Shown here in pieces: positions 8,127 through 14,870 of a stretch of DNA of 16,382 nt. Below the pieces are notes generated by a model that searched no databases, was not told where the DNA came from, and saw only the letters and a program-made list of their open reading frames with translations. The translations under genes were made by a program, and so were the position numbers. The number at the start of each line of letters is the position of its first letter. Position 1 is the stretch's first letter. Origin of the DNA: DATLYH01 sp035575035 (lineage in GTDB: Bacteria; Planctomycetota; Planctomycetia; Gemmatales; Gemmataceae). The stretch is taken from positions 1-16,382 of the forward strand of contig DATLYH010000337.1 in assembly GCA_035575035.1 (NCBI GenBank), written 5' to 3'.

Positions 8127-9011
8127 TTAGCGACAGCAGCGCCGGGCCTTGGCGCAGGAGCACGGGGCACAGCACGGGGCGCAGCAGGCCGCCACGCAGA
8201 CTTCCTTCTCCACCACTCGCGGCACCAACCGCGTCAGCGTCACCGTCTCCTGGTACGGGACACAGACGCAAACCGTCCGGGTCGCCTGGTAGGGAACCTT
8301 CCGCTCGACCATGACCGTGTAGGTCTCGCACCGCGTCTCCGGAACGCACTTGCAGCAGGTGACCTGGCAGACCTCCTGCCGCAGCTCCTTGCGGTAGACC
8401 GTGACCTTGCAGGTGACCGGCCGATACTCGCAGACTCGCTCCAGGCAGGTGACGCATTGCTCGACCCACACCGGGCACTTGACCCAGACCTTTTCGATCT
8501 TGGTCCGCGGGCAGTCGCAGCAATCCTTGCCGCACAACCGGCGCAGCCGCTCGCGGAGGGTGGGCCGGCAGGGAACCTCGCGGCACTCCCAGTGGCCCAT
8601 GTCCACGCACTTGCGGACCACCTTGGTCACCGGCTTGCAGGTGTAGAACGGCCGCATCACGGTGCGCTCCTCGACGCACGGGACGCAGACCCAGTAGCAG
8701 CGGGTGACATTCCGGACCTCGGGCACCATCCGGTAGACGGTGCAGGTACGCGTGCGGACCTCGGGGACGCACTCGCAGCGGTAGGCGGTGTAGTGCTCGA
8801 CCCGCTGCTCCATACGGTAGCAGGTGCGGGTACACTGGTACGGCTCGGGCACCCATTCGGTCACTTGGACCTTACACGTGGTGTGGCTGGGGGCCGCGGA
8901 CGCGGGGGTACCCGCGGGGGGCGGCGGGGTGTCCTCGGCCCGGACGGGGACAGCCGTCCCGGCTAGACACACGCCTGCGAGCAGGGCGGAACGGACGCAC
9001 TGCCAGAGCAT
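8127..9011 (-). CDS. Secreted cysteine-rich repeat protein, planctomycete envelope type
   Basis: A 294-residue protein: signal peptide (residues 1-25, MLWQCVRSALLAGVCLAG, cleaved near VRA-ED), a short Pro/Ala linker, then about 240 residues of irregular repeats rich in Tyr, Val, Arg and Cys (such as CTVYRMVPEVR, RTVMRPFYTCKPV, YTVMVERKVPY), ending in a cluster CCAPCCAPCSCAKARRCC. I count about 38 cysteines after the signal peptide. This matches the cysteine-rich proteins known from planctomycete cell walls (so-called YTV-type repeats), thought to build a disulfide-linked layer. The start at 9011 is chosen because the signal peptide begins there and AAGGAG lies upstream; an upstream in-frame start at 9056 lacks such support. 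The structural role is inference from family style; no enzymatic motif is seen. It has its own candidate promoter. Confidence 0.85.
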   Translation of the reverse strand: MLWQCVRSALLAGVCLAGTAVPVRAEDTPPPPAGTPASAAPSHTTCKVQVTEWVPEPYQCTRTCYRMEQRVEHYTAYRCECVPEVRTRTCTVYRMVPEVRNVTRCYWVCVPCVEERTVMRPFYTCKPVTKVVRKCVDMGHWECREVPCRPTLRERLRRLCGKDCCDCPRTKIEKVWVKCPVWVEQCVTCLERVCEYRPVTCKVTVYRKELRQEVCQVTCCKCVPETRCETYTVMVERKVPYQATRTVCVCVPYQETVTLTRLVPRVVEKEVCVAACCAPCCAPCSCAKARRCCR

Positions 9012-9106
9012 GCCTTCTTCTCCTTCTGTGGAAGAGTCCGATCCCGGCCGGCACAAGGACCATCCAGTGGGCTGGGTCGGGCAGAGTTGCGCGGGAACTG
9101 CACGCT

Positions 9107-9135
9107 ACTATGCCTGACGCCGGCAACCCGGTAAA
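9107..9135 (-). promoter_or_regulatory. Candidate promoter of the cysteine-rich protein gene
   Basis: In the minus direction TTTACC (9130-9135), a 17-bp spacer and CATAGT (9107-9112), about 95 bases upstream of the start at 9011. Each box matches the consensus at four of six positions. The leader would be about 90 nt. Confidence 0.5.
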
Positions 9136-9261
9136 GAAAATCCGGTTGGGGAGATGGCTGAAAATGACTGGAGTGATCAGCCTATGTCAGTGCCGCCGGA
9201 CAAGCGGAGCATGCCGGTCGTAGGCGGCCTGCCGGAGATGCGGCGGCCCTCGGCCTGTGCC

Positions 9262-9281
9262 AAGCCGCTTGCGGGCTGAGC
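9262..9281. repeat. Degenerate copy of the CCGCTTGCGG palindromic repeat
   Basis: AGCCGCTTGCGGGCTGAGCG, lying 7 bp beyond the stop of the ABM gene. It shares the CCGCTTGCGG core with the three tandem copies at 10797-10880, and the GCTTGCGG part with the hairpin at 13108-13151. Confidence 0.55.
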
Positions 9282-9287
9282 GCCCCA

Positions 9288-9644
9288 CTAACCCGCGCTG
9301 AGGCTGAAGGCGATGTCGAAGATCCGGCGATCGACCTTGCCCAGCCAGTAGGGGCGCATCGGGGTGGTGGTCTGCATGTGGATGGGATCACGCTCCCAGG
9401 CAAGGAACGCCTCCTTGCTCTCCCACTCACTCAGCAGAATGTAGGTGATCGGATCGCCCGGAGCGCGGGGCTGGGCCAACTCGGGCGCGCCGTAGGGGAA
9501 AGGTTCGCCGGTGTCTCGCAGCAGCTCGTCGCGGATGTGGCCGGGGGTCCCCTTGACCTTGCGGGTGACCTCCTGGTAGGCGGCCTCAAACGCCGCTTCG
9601 TCCCCCGGCTTGATCTTCGCAAACACCATCACGCGCACGCTCAT
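9288..9644 (-). CDS. Small ABM-domain (antibiotic biosynthesis monooxygenase-like) protein, second copy
   Basis: A 118-residue protein with the dimeric alpha/beta-barrel (ferredoxin-like) pattern: strand MSVRVMVFAKIKPG, helix DEAAFEAAYQEVTRKVKGTP, strand ITYILLSEWESKEAFLAWER and a C-terminal segment reaching RRIFDIAF. This fold includes cofactor-free quinone-forming monooxygenases and ring-closing enzymes of aromatic polyketide pathways. It has an insertion of about 15 residues (FPYGAPELAQPRAPG) compared with its upstream neighbour. Its ATG overlaps the TGA of the previous gene by four bases (ATGA), so the two are translationally coupled. Last gene of the SDR-ABM-ABM operon. Sure of the fold, less of the reaction. 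Confidence 0.8.
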   Translation of the reverse strand: MSVRVMVFAKIKPGDEAAFEAAYQEVTRKVKGTPGHIRDELLRDTGEPFPYGAPELAQPRAPGDPITYILLSEWESKEAFLAWERDPIHMQTTTPMRPYWLGKVDRRIFDIAFSLSAG

Positions 9645-9949
9645 CCCTTGTTCCCCCCTTCGATATGGGCGACGATCGGGTTGACCACCATCCGCGCCGA
9701 CTCGCGCAGCTCCCGCAGCGGGGCGGTCAGGGCGTCCTGCTCGGGGCTGCGCTCAAAGCGGCGGAAGGCCTCTTCGCTCTCCCAGTCCGACGTCACCACG
9801 AAGCTTGATGGGTCGGCCGGGTCGCGGAGCAGCGTTTGTCGCAGGTTCCCCGGGGCCCGCCGGGCTTGCTCGGCGATGGTCCGCCAGGCCTGTTCAAAGT
9901 CGGCCTCGCGCCCCGCCTTGACCTTCATGTACAGGGTTGCCCGCAGCAT
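9641..9949 (-). CDS. Small ABM-domain (antibiotic biosynthesis monooxygenase-like) protein, first copy
   Basis: A 102-residue protein with the ABM fold: strand MLRATLYMKVKAG, helix READFEQAWRTIAEQARRAP, then LRQTLLRDPADPSSFVVTSD, and the family's WESEEAFRRFE signature. Comparable single-domain proteins in actinobacterial aromatic polyketide clusters oxidise or fold the polyketide without a cofactor. It overlaps the upstream SDR stop by one base (TGATG) and the downstream ABM gene by four, indicating tight co-translation. It is only distantly similar to its neighbour, so the two may form a heterodimer or act on different steps; that is inference. General stress or quinone-handling ABM proteins are an alternative reading. 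Confidence 0.8.
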   Translation of the reverse strand: MLRATLYMKVKAGREADFEQAWRTIAEQARRAPGNLRQTLLRDPADPSSFVVTSDWESEEAFRRFERSPEQDALTAPLRELRESARMVVNPIVAHIEGGNKG

Positions 9950-10686
9950 CAGATCCCTCCGTCCACGTTGATGGTGATCCCGGAAACGAAGCGCGACAGA
10001 TCACTGGCCAAAAACAGCACCACGTCGGCGATGTCGTCGGGCTGGCCGAGCCGGGCCAACGCGGCGAGATTGGCATAGCGGGTCCGCTGCTCCGGCGTCA
10101 GGCCGGCGGCCTGGTCGGTCTCGATGATGCCCGGGGCCAGGGCGTTGACCCGGATGCCGCGCGGCCCCAGTTCCTTGCAGAGCGAGCGGGTGAAGCCGAT
10201 CACCCCCGCCTTGGAGGCGGTGTAGTGCGTCCGCCCCACCATCCCCACCATCGCCACCGCCGAGGTGACATTGATCACCGAGCCGCCCCGCGGCATGGCC
10301 TCGACGGCGGCCTTGGTGACCAGGTACATGCTGGTCAGGTTGGTATTGATCACCCGCTGCCACTCAGCCAGGTCGAGGTCGGCCAGCGGCTTGTGGCTGA
10401 CGACGCCGGCGTTGTTCACCAGCACATCGATCCGACCGAAGCGGTCACGGACGCCGCCGACCAGTTTCGCCACCGACGCCGGATCGCTCACATCGGCCTG
10501 GGCGGTGTGGCTGTCGTTGCCGAGCTTCCGCAGTTCGTCGGCCAGGCTGGCGACAGCGTCGCTCTCGCGCTGGTAGCAGGCGGCGACCGAGACGCCTTGC
10601 CGCGCCAGAGCCAGTACGATCGCCCGGCCGATGCCGCGCGAGCCGCCCGTCACCAGCGCCTTTTTGCCCTTGAGTTCGAGGTCCAT
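9949..10686 (-). CDS. SDR-family ketoreductase, FabG-like
   Basis: A 245-residue classical short-chain dehydrogenase. The NAD(P)-binding TGGSRGIG is at 13-20 (basic residue Arg17 favours NADPH), NNAG at 91-94, and the catalytic tetrad is Asn116, Ser142, Tyr155 and Lys159 (YTASK). The C-terminus ends with the FabG-type ITINVDGGI. It is close to 3-oxoacyl-ACP reductases and would reduce a keto group on an ACP-bound chain. First gene of a three-gene operon with its own strong promoter. The neighbouring ACP, cyclase and ABM genes point to polyketide ketoreduction rather than housekeeping fatty-acid synthesis, where fabG usually sits with fabD and acpP. The start at 10686 has only a modest, distant AGGA. 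Confidence 0.9.
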   Translation of the reverse strand: MDLELKGKKALVTGGSRGIGRAIVLALARQGVSVAACYQRESDAVASLADELRKLGNDSHTAQADVSDPASVAKLVGGVRDRFGRIDVLVNNAGVVSHKPLADLDLAEWQRVINTNLTSMYLVTKAAVEAMPRGGSVINVTSAVAMVGMVGRTHYTASKAGVIGFTRSLCKELGPRGIRVNALAPGIIETDQAAGLTPEQRTRYANLAALARLGQPDDIADVVLFLASDLSRFVSGITINVDGGI

Positions 10687-10733
10687 GATCGTCGGGGTCC
10701 TGGAGGAGATTGGGATATCGGACCGTGGCGGCC

Positions 10734-10762
10734 ATTATGACCGCCCCGCGCACCGTTGTAAA
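10734..10762 (-). promoter_or_regulatory. Sigma70 promoter of the SDR-ABM-ABM operon
   Basis: In the minus direction TTTACA (10757-10762), a 17-bp spacer and CATAAT (10734-10739) give five of six consensus matches in each box. Transcription would begin near 10727, about 40 nt before the SDR start. This separates the SDR operon from the pyruvate kinase gene upstream. Confidence 0.72.
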
Positions 10763-10796
10763 GCGTCAACTTCAGACCGGATCGCCGGGACGATGC

Positions 10797-10880
10797 GCCT
10801 CGGCCGCTTGCGGCTTGATGCTTCGCCTCGGCCGCTTGCGGCTTAATGCTTCGCCCCGGCCGCTTGCGGCTTAGCGCTTC
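10797..10880. repeat. Three tandem copies of a 28-bp palindrome-containing repeat
   Basis: Copies at 10797-10824, 10825-10852 and 10853-10880. The first two differ at one position; the third diverges at a few. Each contains GGCCGCTTGCGGCTT, with the GCCGC-TT-GCGGC palindrome inside. The last copy overlaps the first two bases (plus-strand order) of the pyruvate kinase stop codon. There are no spacers, so this is not a CRISPR array. It resembles REP-type elements, placed after a gene, and could form stem-loops protecting or ending the transcript. Confidence 0.85.
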
Positions 10881-12339
10881 AGACAGCCAGCACGGTGACC
10901 GATGGGGCATTCTCGGCCGGCTCGGTGCTGAAGCCGGCGACCGTCAGGAGGTACTGACCCTCGACGGCCAATCCGAATTCCTTGGCCAGTCGGCGGGCGG
11001 TTGCGGCGGGATGGTCGAGATCGCCGGGCCCGGCCAGCACCGGGACCACCCCCCAAAGGAGATTCATCCGGCGGCAAGTGGCCGGGTCGGACGTCACAGC
11101 AAGGAGCGGCGCTCCGGGACGGGCGGCGGCCATCATCCCCGCCGTGGTGCCGGTGCGCGAGAAGACCACGATGGTCCGCACCCGCAGGTCGCGCGACAGC
11201 TGCGCCGTCGCCCGGGCCACCGCCTCGCTCAGCGGCAGCGGTCCCTCTCGCTGGTCGGCAAACGCGCCGAACGCCCCCTCCGTCCACAGGCAGCCTTCCA
11301 CCTGCCGGGCGACCCGGTCCATCATTTCGACCGCCTGCACCGGGTAGGCGCCCGAGGCGGTCTCGGCCGACAGCATGACGGCATCGGCACCGCTGAAGAC
11401 CGCCGACGAAACGTCGGAGACCTCGGCCCGCGTCGGCCGCGCCCGCTCGATCATCGACTCAAGCATCTGGGTGGCCACGATGGCTGGCTTCGCCTTGGCC
11501 CGGGCCCGGGCCACCAGCTGCCGCTGCGCAATCGGCACCGTCTCGGGGGGCAGCTCCACCCCCAGGTCGCCGCGGGCCACCATGATGCCGTCGGAGACAT
11601 CCAGGATCTCTTCAATCGCCTCCAGCGCCTGCGGCAGCTCGATCTTGGCGATGATATGGGTATCCCGCCCCACTGCCTTGATCATCGCCCGCAATTCCTC
11701 CATGTCGGCGGCGCGGCGGACGAACGACAGCGCCAGGAAATCAACGCCCAGGTCGAGCAGGAAATAGGCGTCCTCCTTGTCCTTGGCGGTCAGCGACGGC
11801 GTCGAGAGGTTGACGCCGGGCAGGTTCATCCCCTTGCGATCCTTGAGGACCCCCCCCTGGACCACCCGACAGCCGACCTCGGTCCCCTGGATGTCCTCGA
11901 CCTCCAGCTCCAGCAGGCCATCATCAAGCAGGATATGATCGCCGGGGTAGACATCATCGGCCAGCGCCTCGTACTGCGAGGGGATCAGGCCGGGCCCGCC
12001 GATCACGTCGCGCGTGGTGACGGTGACCCGGCTCCCTTCTTCCAGGACAACCTTGCCGCCGGCGAACTGGCCGACGCGGATCTTGGGTCCGCACAGGTCC
12101 CCCAGGACGGCCACCGGTTCGCCGAGCTTATCGGCGGCGGCGCGCACCCGTTCGTAGGCGGCCCGATGGCTGGCGTGGTCGCCGTGCGACAGGTTCAGGC
12201 GGAAGACGTTGACCCCAGCCCCGATGAGCCGCTCGATGACGGCCGGCTCATCCGAGGCCGGGCCCAGCGTCGCGATGATCTTGGTCCGCCGCCGCTTCAG
12301 GAGCGTCTGCTGCCACCCGGGCGGGGTCGTGGTCCTCAT
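10879..12339 (-). CDS. pyk: Pyruvate kinase
   Basis: A complete 486-residue pyruvate kinase (PEP + ADP to pyruvate + ATP). The A-domain shows RTKIIATLGPAS, FRLNLSHG (Arg47, Asn49, Ser51) and GDLCGPKIRVG; a B-domain spans roughly 86-180. The active-site signature IIAKIE...ARGDLGVE has Lys232, Glu234 and Asp258, followed by ATQMLESM and RAEVSDV...DAVMLSAETA. The C-domain runs from about 355. Lys86 in GPKIR sits where potassium-dependent enzymes have Glu, so by the known dichotomy this one is probably K+-independent. It starts three bases after the cyclase stop, with GGGAGGGG as ribosome binding site, so it is cotranscribed with ACP and cyclase. That context is unusual for a glycolytic enzyme. 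Whether it is the only pyk of the genome cannot be seen here. Confidence 0.96.
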   Translation of the reverse strand: MRTTTPPGWQQTLLKRRRTKIIATLGPASDEPAVIERLIGAGVNVFRLNLSHGDHASHRAAYERVRAAADKLGEPVAVLGDLCGPKIRVGQFAGGKVVLEEGSRVTVTTRDVIGGPGLIPSQYEALADDVYPGDHILLDDGLLELEVEDIQGTEVGCRVVQGGVLKDRKGMNLPGVNLSTPSLTAKDKEDAYFLLDLGVDFLALSFVRRAADMEELRAMIKAVGRDTHIIAKIELPQALEAIEEILDVSDGIMVARGDLGVELPPETVPIAQRQLVARARAKAKPAIVATQMLESMIERARPTRAEVSDVSSAVFSGADAVMLSAETASGAYPVQAVEMMDRVARQVEGCLWTEGAFGAFADQREGPLPLSEAVARATAQLSRDLRVRTIVVFSRTGTTAGMMAAARPGAPLLAVTSDPATCRRMNLLWGVVPVLAGPGDLDHPAATARRLAKEFGLAVEGQYLLTVAGFSTEPAENAPSVTVLAV

Positions 12340-12342
12340 GGG

Positions 12343-12801
12343 CTACGCCCCTCCCTGAACCCGCTTCTCGATCCGCTCCTTGATCACCGCCATTTGCTTC
12401 TTGGTGTTGCGGTTGATGTAGTCCTCCGCCTGCTGGTCGTTGGCCGGTGCGTCGGGCTTCATGGCGAAGTCCTGCACCCAGCGCATCTTGGTACCCCCCT
12501 CGACCTCCTCGTAGTACCACGCGATGTTCATGTACTGGAACGGGCCGGTCTCGATGCGGTGGGCCTTGACGGTGTGGGTCGCCGGATCGATGGTGCGCTC
12601 CGAGACCCAGCTCCAAACCTTGTTGTTCTCGTCCGGGTGGGTTGTGAGCCGGAAGCGGATGGTGTTGCCGCGGCGCTCCAGCACGGTGGCCTCGGCATAC
12701 TCGGTGAACAGGTTGGGCCAATTCTCGACATCGTTGGTGATCTGCCAGACCACGTCGAGGGGGGCATTGATGATGATGGAATTGTCGGTGTGCGCGGGCA
12801 T
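12343..12801 (-). CDS. Polyketide aromatase/cyclase, TcmN/WhiE-ORFVI type (SRPBCC fold)
   Basis: A 152-residue helix-grip protein closely matching the aromatase/cyclases that close the first ring of type II polyketides (tetracenomycin TcmN N-domain, spore-pigment WhiE ORFVI). Segments seen are TDNSIIINAPLDVVW, ITNDVENWPNLFTEY, RFRLTTHPDENNKVWSWVSE, HRIETGPFQYMNIAWYYEEV and MRWVQDFAMKP. Residues lining the TcmN pocket are at identical positions: Trp28, Tyr35, Trp63, Trp65, Ser67 and Arg69. The start at 12801 fits the family N-terminus; the longer open frame overlaps the ACP gene. It starts 4 bp after the ACP stop and ends 3 bp before pyk. It would act on a poly-beta-keto chain held on the neighbouring ACP. 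General SRPBCC lipid-binding proteins are the alternative, but the similarity is too specific. Confidence 0.93.
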   Translation of the reverse strand: MPAHTDNSIIINAPLDVVWQITNDVENWPNLFTEYAEATVLERRGNTIRFRLTTHPDENNKVWSWVSERTIDPATHTVKAHRIETGPFQYMNIAWYYEEVEGGTKMRWVQDFAMKPDAPANDQQAEDYINRNTKKQMAVIKERIEKRVQGGA

Positions 12802-12805
12802 GGTC

Positions 12806-13060
12806 TCACCCCTTTTCCTGTAGGCGGCGGTTGGTGTAAGCGATGGCTTCGCCGATGGTGTGGATGCCGTGGGCGTCCTCGTCGGGGATGCTGAAGCCGT
12901 ACTGCTGCTGGACGGCGAGCTGAATCTCGACGAAGGCCAGCGAGTCGAGCCCCAGGTCCTCAAAGCGGACTTGCGGGTCGTTGACCACCTTGTCCTCGGG
13001 AAGGCCGACCCGGTTGACAAGAATGTTCTTGAGATCGTCGAAGGTGAACTGTTGCGCCAT
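12806..13060 (-). CDS. Acyl carrier protein (polyketide type)
   Basis: An 84-residue acidic ACP with the phosphopantetheine attachment motif GLDSL (Ser40) inside FEDLGLDSLAFVEIQ, and the usual four-helix pattern ending SIPDEDAHGIHTIGEAI. The wording resembles ACPs of type II polyketide systems (which often read FEDLGYDSLA) more than the housekeeping AcpP. A near-perfect ribosome binding site (AAAGGAGGATTTC before the ATG) implies high translation. It is followed after 4 bp by the aromatase/cyclase, its likely partner. A strong hairpin lies upstream, between it and the patatin gene. It needs a phosphopantetheinyl transferase, which is not in the window. Confidence 0.94.
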   Translation of the reverse strand: MAQQFTFDDLKNILVNRVGLPEDKVVNDPQVRFEDLGLDSLAFVEIQLAVQQQYGFSIPDEDAHGIHTIGEAIAYTNRRLQEKG

Positions 13061-13107
13061 GAAATCCTCCTTTGTGAAGCTGCGAAGCTCTCCGAGAATG
13101 CCTGCGT

Positions 13108-13151
13108 CGCTGCTTGCGGCTTAGCGTTCCCCCGCTAAGCCGCAAGCAGCG
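13108..13151 (-). repeat. Perfect 19-bp-stem hairpin between patatin and ACP genes
   Basis: CGCTGCTTGCGGCTTAGCG (13108-13126) and its exact reverse complement (13133-13151) flank a 6-nt loop. It begins just after the patatin stop and shares GCTTGCGGCTTAGCG with the third copy of the repeat at 10853-10880. In the minus-strand transcript it would fold very stably between patatin and ACP. There is no T-tract, so partial termination, 3'-end protection or RNA processing are all possible. Confidence 0.9.
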
Positions 13152-13157
13152 AAACTA

Positions 13158-14870
13158 CTAAGCGGATTGCGGCCGGGCCAGGGCGCGCAGGGACGCCAGC
13201 TGCTCCTCGGCCGCCGCGCGCCCCGCGGCCAGGAACAAGTCGGCCAGGTGGAAATCGCGCCAGCTGCCGGGGCCGAAGCGCGGCGTGATCACCACATCAG
13301 CCTGGGCCGCGTGCCGGATGCTGCTGTCAATCTGGCTCAGGTCCATCACCTCCAAGAGCGTGTCGAGCATCCGCGCCCCGGACCTCGGCGGCGGCGGAGG
13401 CGGCGACGCCTGCCCCGGCCAGGCCGGCAGCGTCTCCCGGCTCATGATATTGACTGCGACGGTCACATCGGCGCCGGCGTCGCGGACGGCGCCGACCGGC
13501 ACCGGCACCAGTGCCAGGCCGTCCACCAGCCGCTGCCCGTCGCGCTGGTACGGCGGGAACATGCCGGCCAGCGCCGTGGAGGCAAGCAGCGCTTGCCAGA
13601 TGGGCCCATCCGCGATCGGCGCCGGCTGGCGGGTGTTCAGGTCCACCGCCATCGCCACCAGCGGAATTTGCAGGTCGGCAAAGGTGCGATCAGCTGTCGT
13701 CTCCCGGCAGACGCGGGTATGCACATCCAGGCCGGCCGACATCCCGGACATCGCCAGCTTGAACATGGCGGCCACGTTCTCGGGCGTGAAGGCGTTCCGC
13801 ATGATCGCCTCGATCTCGGCGGCCGTGTGGCCCAACGCCAGCCAGGCGCCGACCATGGCGCCGATACTGCTGCCGGCCACGTAGTCCACCGTGTAGCCGT
13901 GCTCCTCCAACACGTACAGGGCCGCCACATGGGCATAGCCCTTGGCCCCGCCGGCCCCCAGCGCCAGACCGAGCTTGGTCCGCGCAATATGCCGCCCCAG
14001 CCAGGCCACGTCCCGCGCCGGCCGGGCGGGATCAAGTGCCCGGACCACCCGCAGTCCTCCGACCGCCTTCGGCGCCGGGCGCGGCTCCGCGGTGAGGAGG
14101 GCGATACCCAACCGGTCGGCCAGCGGCCCCAGGACCGACGCCAGCCGCCCTGCCTCCGGCTCGGCCGCCAGGACGACGCCGCGGTCCACGTGCTCCAAAA
14201 GCAGCGGCAGGTCTTCCCGATCGGGCCCGGTCACGATCACCACGGTGCCGTGATCGGTGAGCAGGTCGTCAAGGACGCCGAGGGCGCCGGCAACGGTCGG
14301 CTCTTCCAGGTGTATATCCGATTGCGGCAGAGCGGCGGACAGGTCCAGCGCCGCCACGCGGCGGGGGCTGGCCGATTGGGCGGCGGCGATCACGTCGGCC
14401 GCCAGGGCGGGTTGGGTAGTGACCAGGACCACCGCCTCGCCCCGGTGGGCGCCGGCTTGCTGAGCCGTGCGGTGGGCCAGGCGGCGGACCAGGATGCGGT
14501 TCAGGTTCTCCAGGATGACGGGGTAACGGGCCAGCAGGGCGGCGAAGGCCTCGCGGGTCAGCTCCAGGGCATCGGTCGGCACATTGGCGACGACGGTGGC
14601 GGAGCGTGGCTCGCGGGTGATCAGCGACATCTCGCCGAAGACATCGCCGCGCCGCAGCCGGGCCACAGGGCGGGGGTTGTCGGCCGGGCCGACGGTGACC
14701 TGGGCCACGCCCCGCTGGAGCACGAACAGGCTGTCGCCCGGCTCCCCCTCGCGGCAAATGACGGCGCGGGCGGCGAAATGCCGCGGCCGCATGTGGCGGT
14801 GGATGGCCTCCAGGGCCGCCGCGTCGAGCCCCTCAAAGAGCGGGGTGAACGCGGTCGGATGAGCCGGCAT
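13158..14870 (-). CDS. cNMP-binding/patatin-like phospholipase (NTE-like architecture)
   Basis: A 570-residue two-part protein. Residues 8-135 are a cyclic-nucleotide-binding domain (LFEGLDAAALEAI, ICREGEPGDSLFVLQRG, RRGDVFGEMSLI). Residues about 145-290 resemble the intermediate region of neuropathy-target-esterase-like proteins, without a P-loop. Residues 300-480 are a patatin hydrolase: glycine-rich LGAGGAKGYAH, nucleophile elbow GSSIG with Ser335, and Asp450 in VDGLA completing the Ser-Asp dyad. It would hydrolyse a lipid or thioester, possibly gated by a ligand. There are no transmembrane segments. The start at 14870 is chosen for the family-like N-terminus and a GGGAGG ribosome binding site; it overlaps the ligase gene by 38 bases. 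A patatin is not a usual member of polyketide clusters; chain release or membrane remodelling are guesses. Confidence 0.9.
   Translation of the reverse strand: MPAHPTAFTPLFEGLDAAALEAIHRHMRPRHFAARAVICREGEPGDSLFVLQRGVAQVTVGPADNPRPVARLRRGDVFGEMSLITREPRSATVVANVPTDALELTREAFAALLARYPVILENLNRILVRRLAHRTAQQAGAHRGEAVVLVTTQPALAADVIAAAQSASPRRVAALDLSAALPQSDIHLEEPTVAGALGVLDDLLTDHGTVVIVTGPDREDLPLLLEHVDRGVVLAAEPEAGRLASVLGPLADRLGIALLTAEPRPAPKAVGGLRVVRALDPARPARDVAWLGRHIARTKLGLALGAGGAKGYAHVAALYVLEEHGYTVDYVAGSSIGAMVGAWLALGHTAAEIEAIMRNAFTPENVAAMFKLAMSGMSAGLDVHTRVCRETTADRTFADLQIPLVAMAVDLNTRQPAPIADGPIWQALLASTALAGMFPPYQRDGQRLVDGLALVPVPVGAVRDAGADVTVAVNIMSRETLPAWPGQASPPPPPPRSGARMLDTLLEVMDLSQIDSSIRHAAQADVVITPRFGPGSWRDFHLADLFLAAGRAAAEEQLASLRALARPQSA

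Noticed and set aside
7699..8856. A minus-strand frame spanning the HEAT gene end and the cysteine-rich gene
   Set aside because: It runs across a terminator and two real genes in other frames; it is a compositional artefact.
10797..10880. A possible short CRISPR array (three 28-bp units)
   Set aside because: The units are directly adjacent with no spacers and no cas genes are nearby; it is a tandem repeat.
10846..12894. A 682-codon open frame on the plus strand, opposite pyruvate kinase and the cyclase
   Set aside because: It is an antisense shadow of well-recognised genes. High GC at third codon positions keeps the opposite strand open, and the product has no family-like segments.
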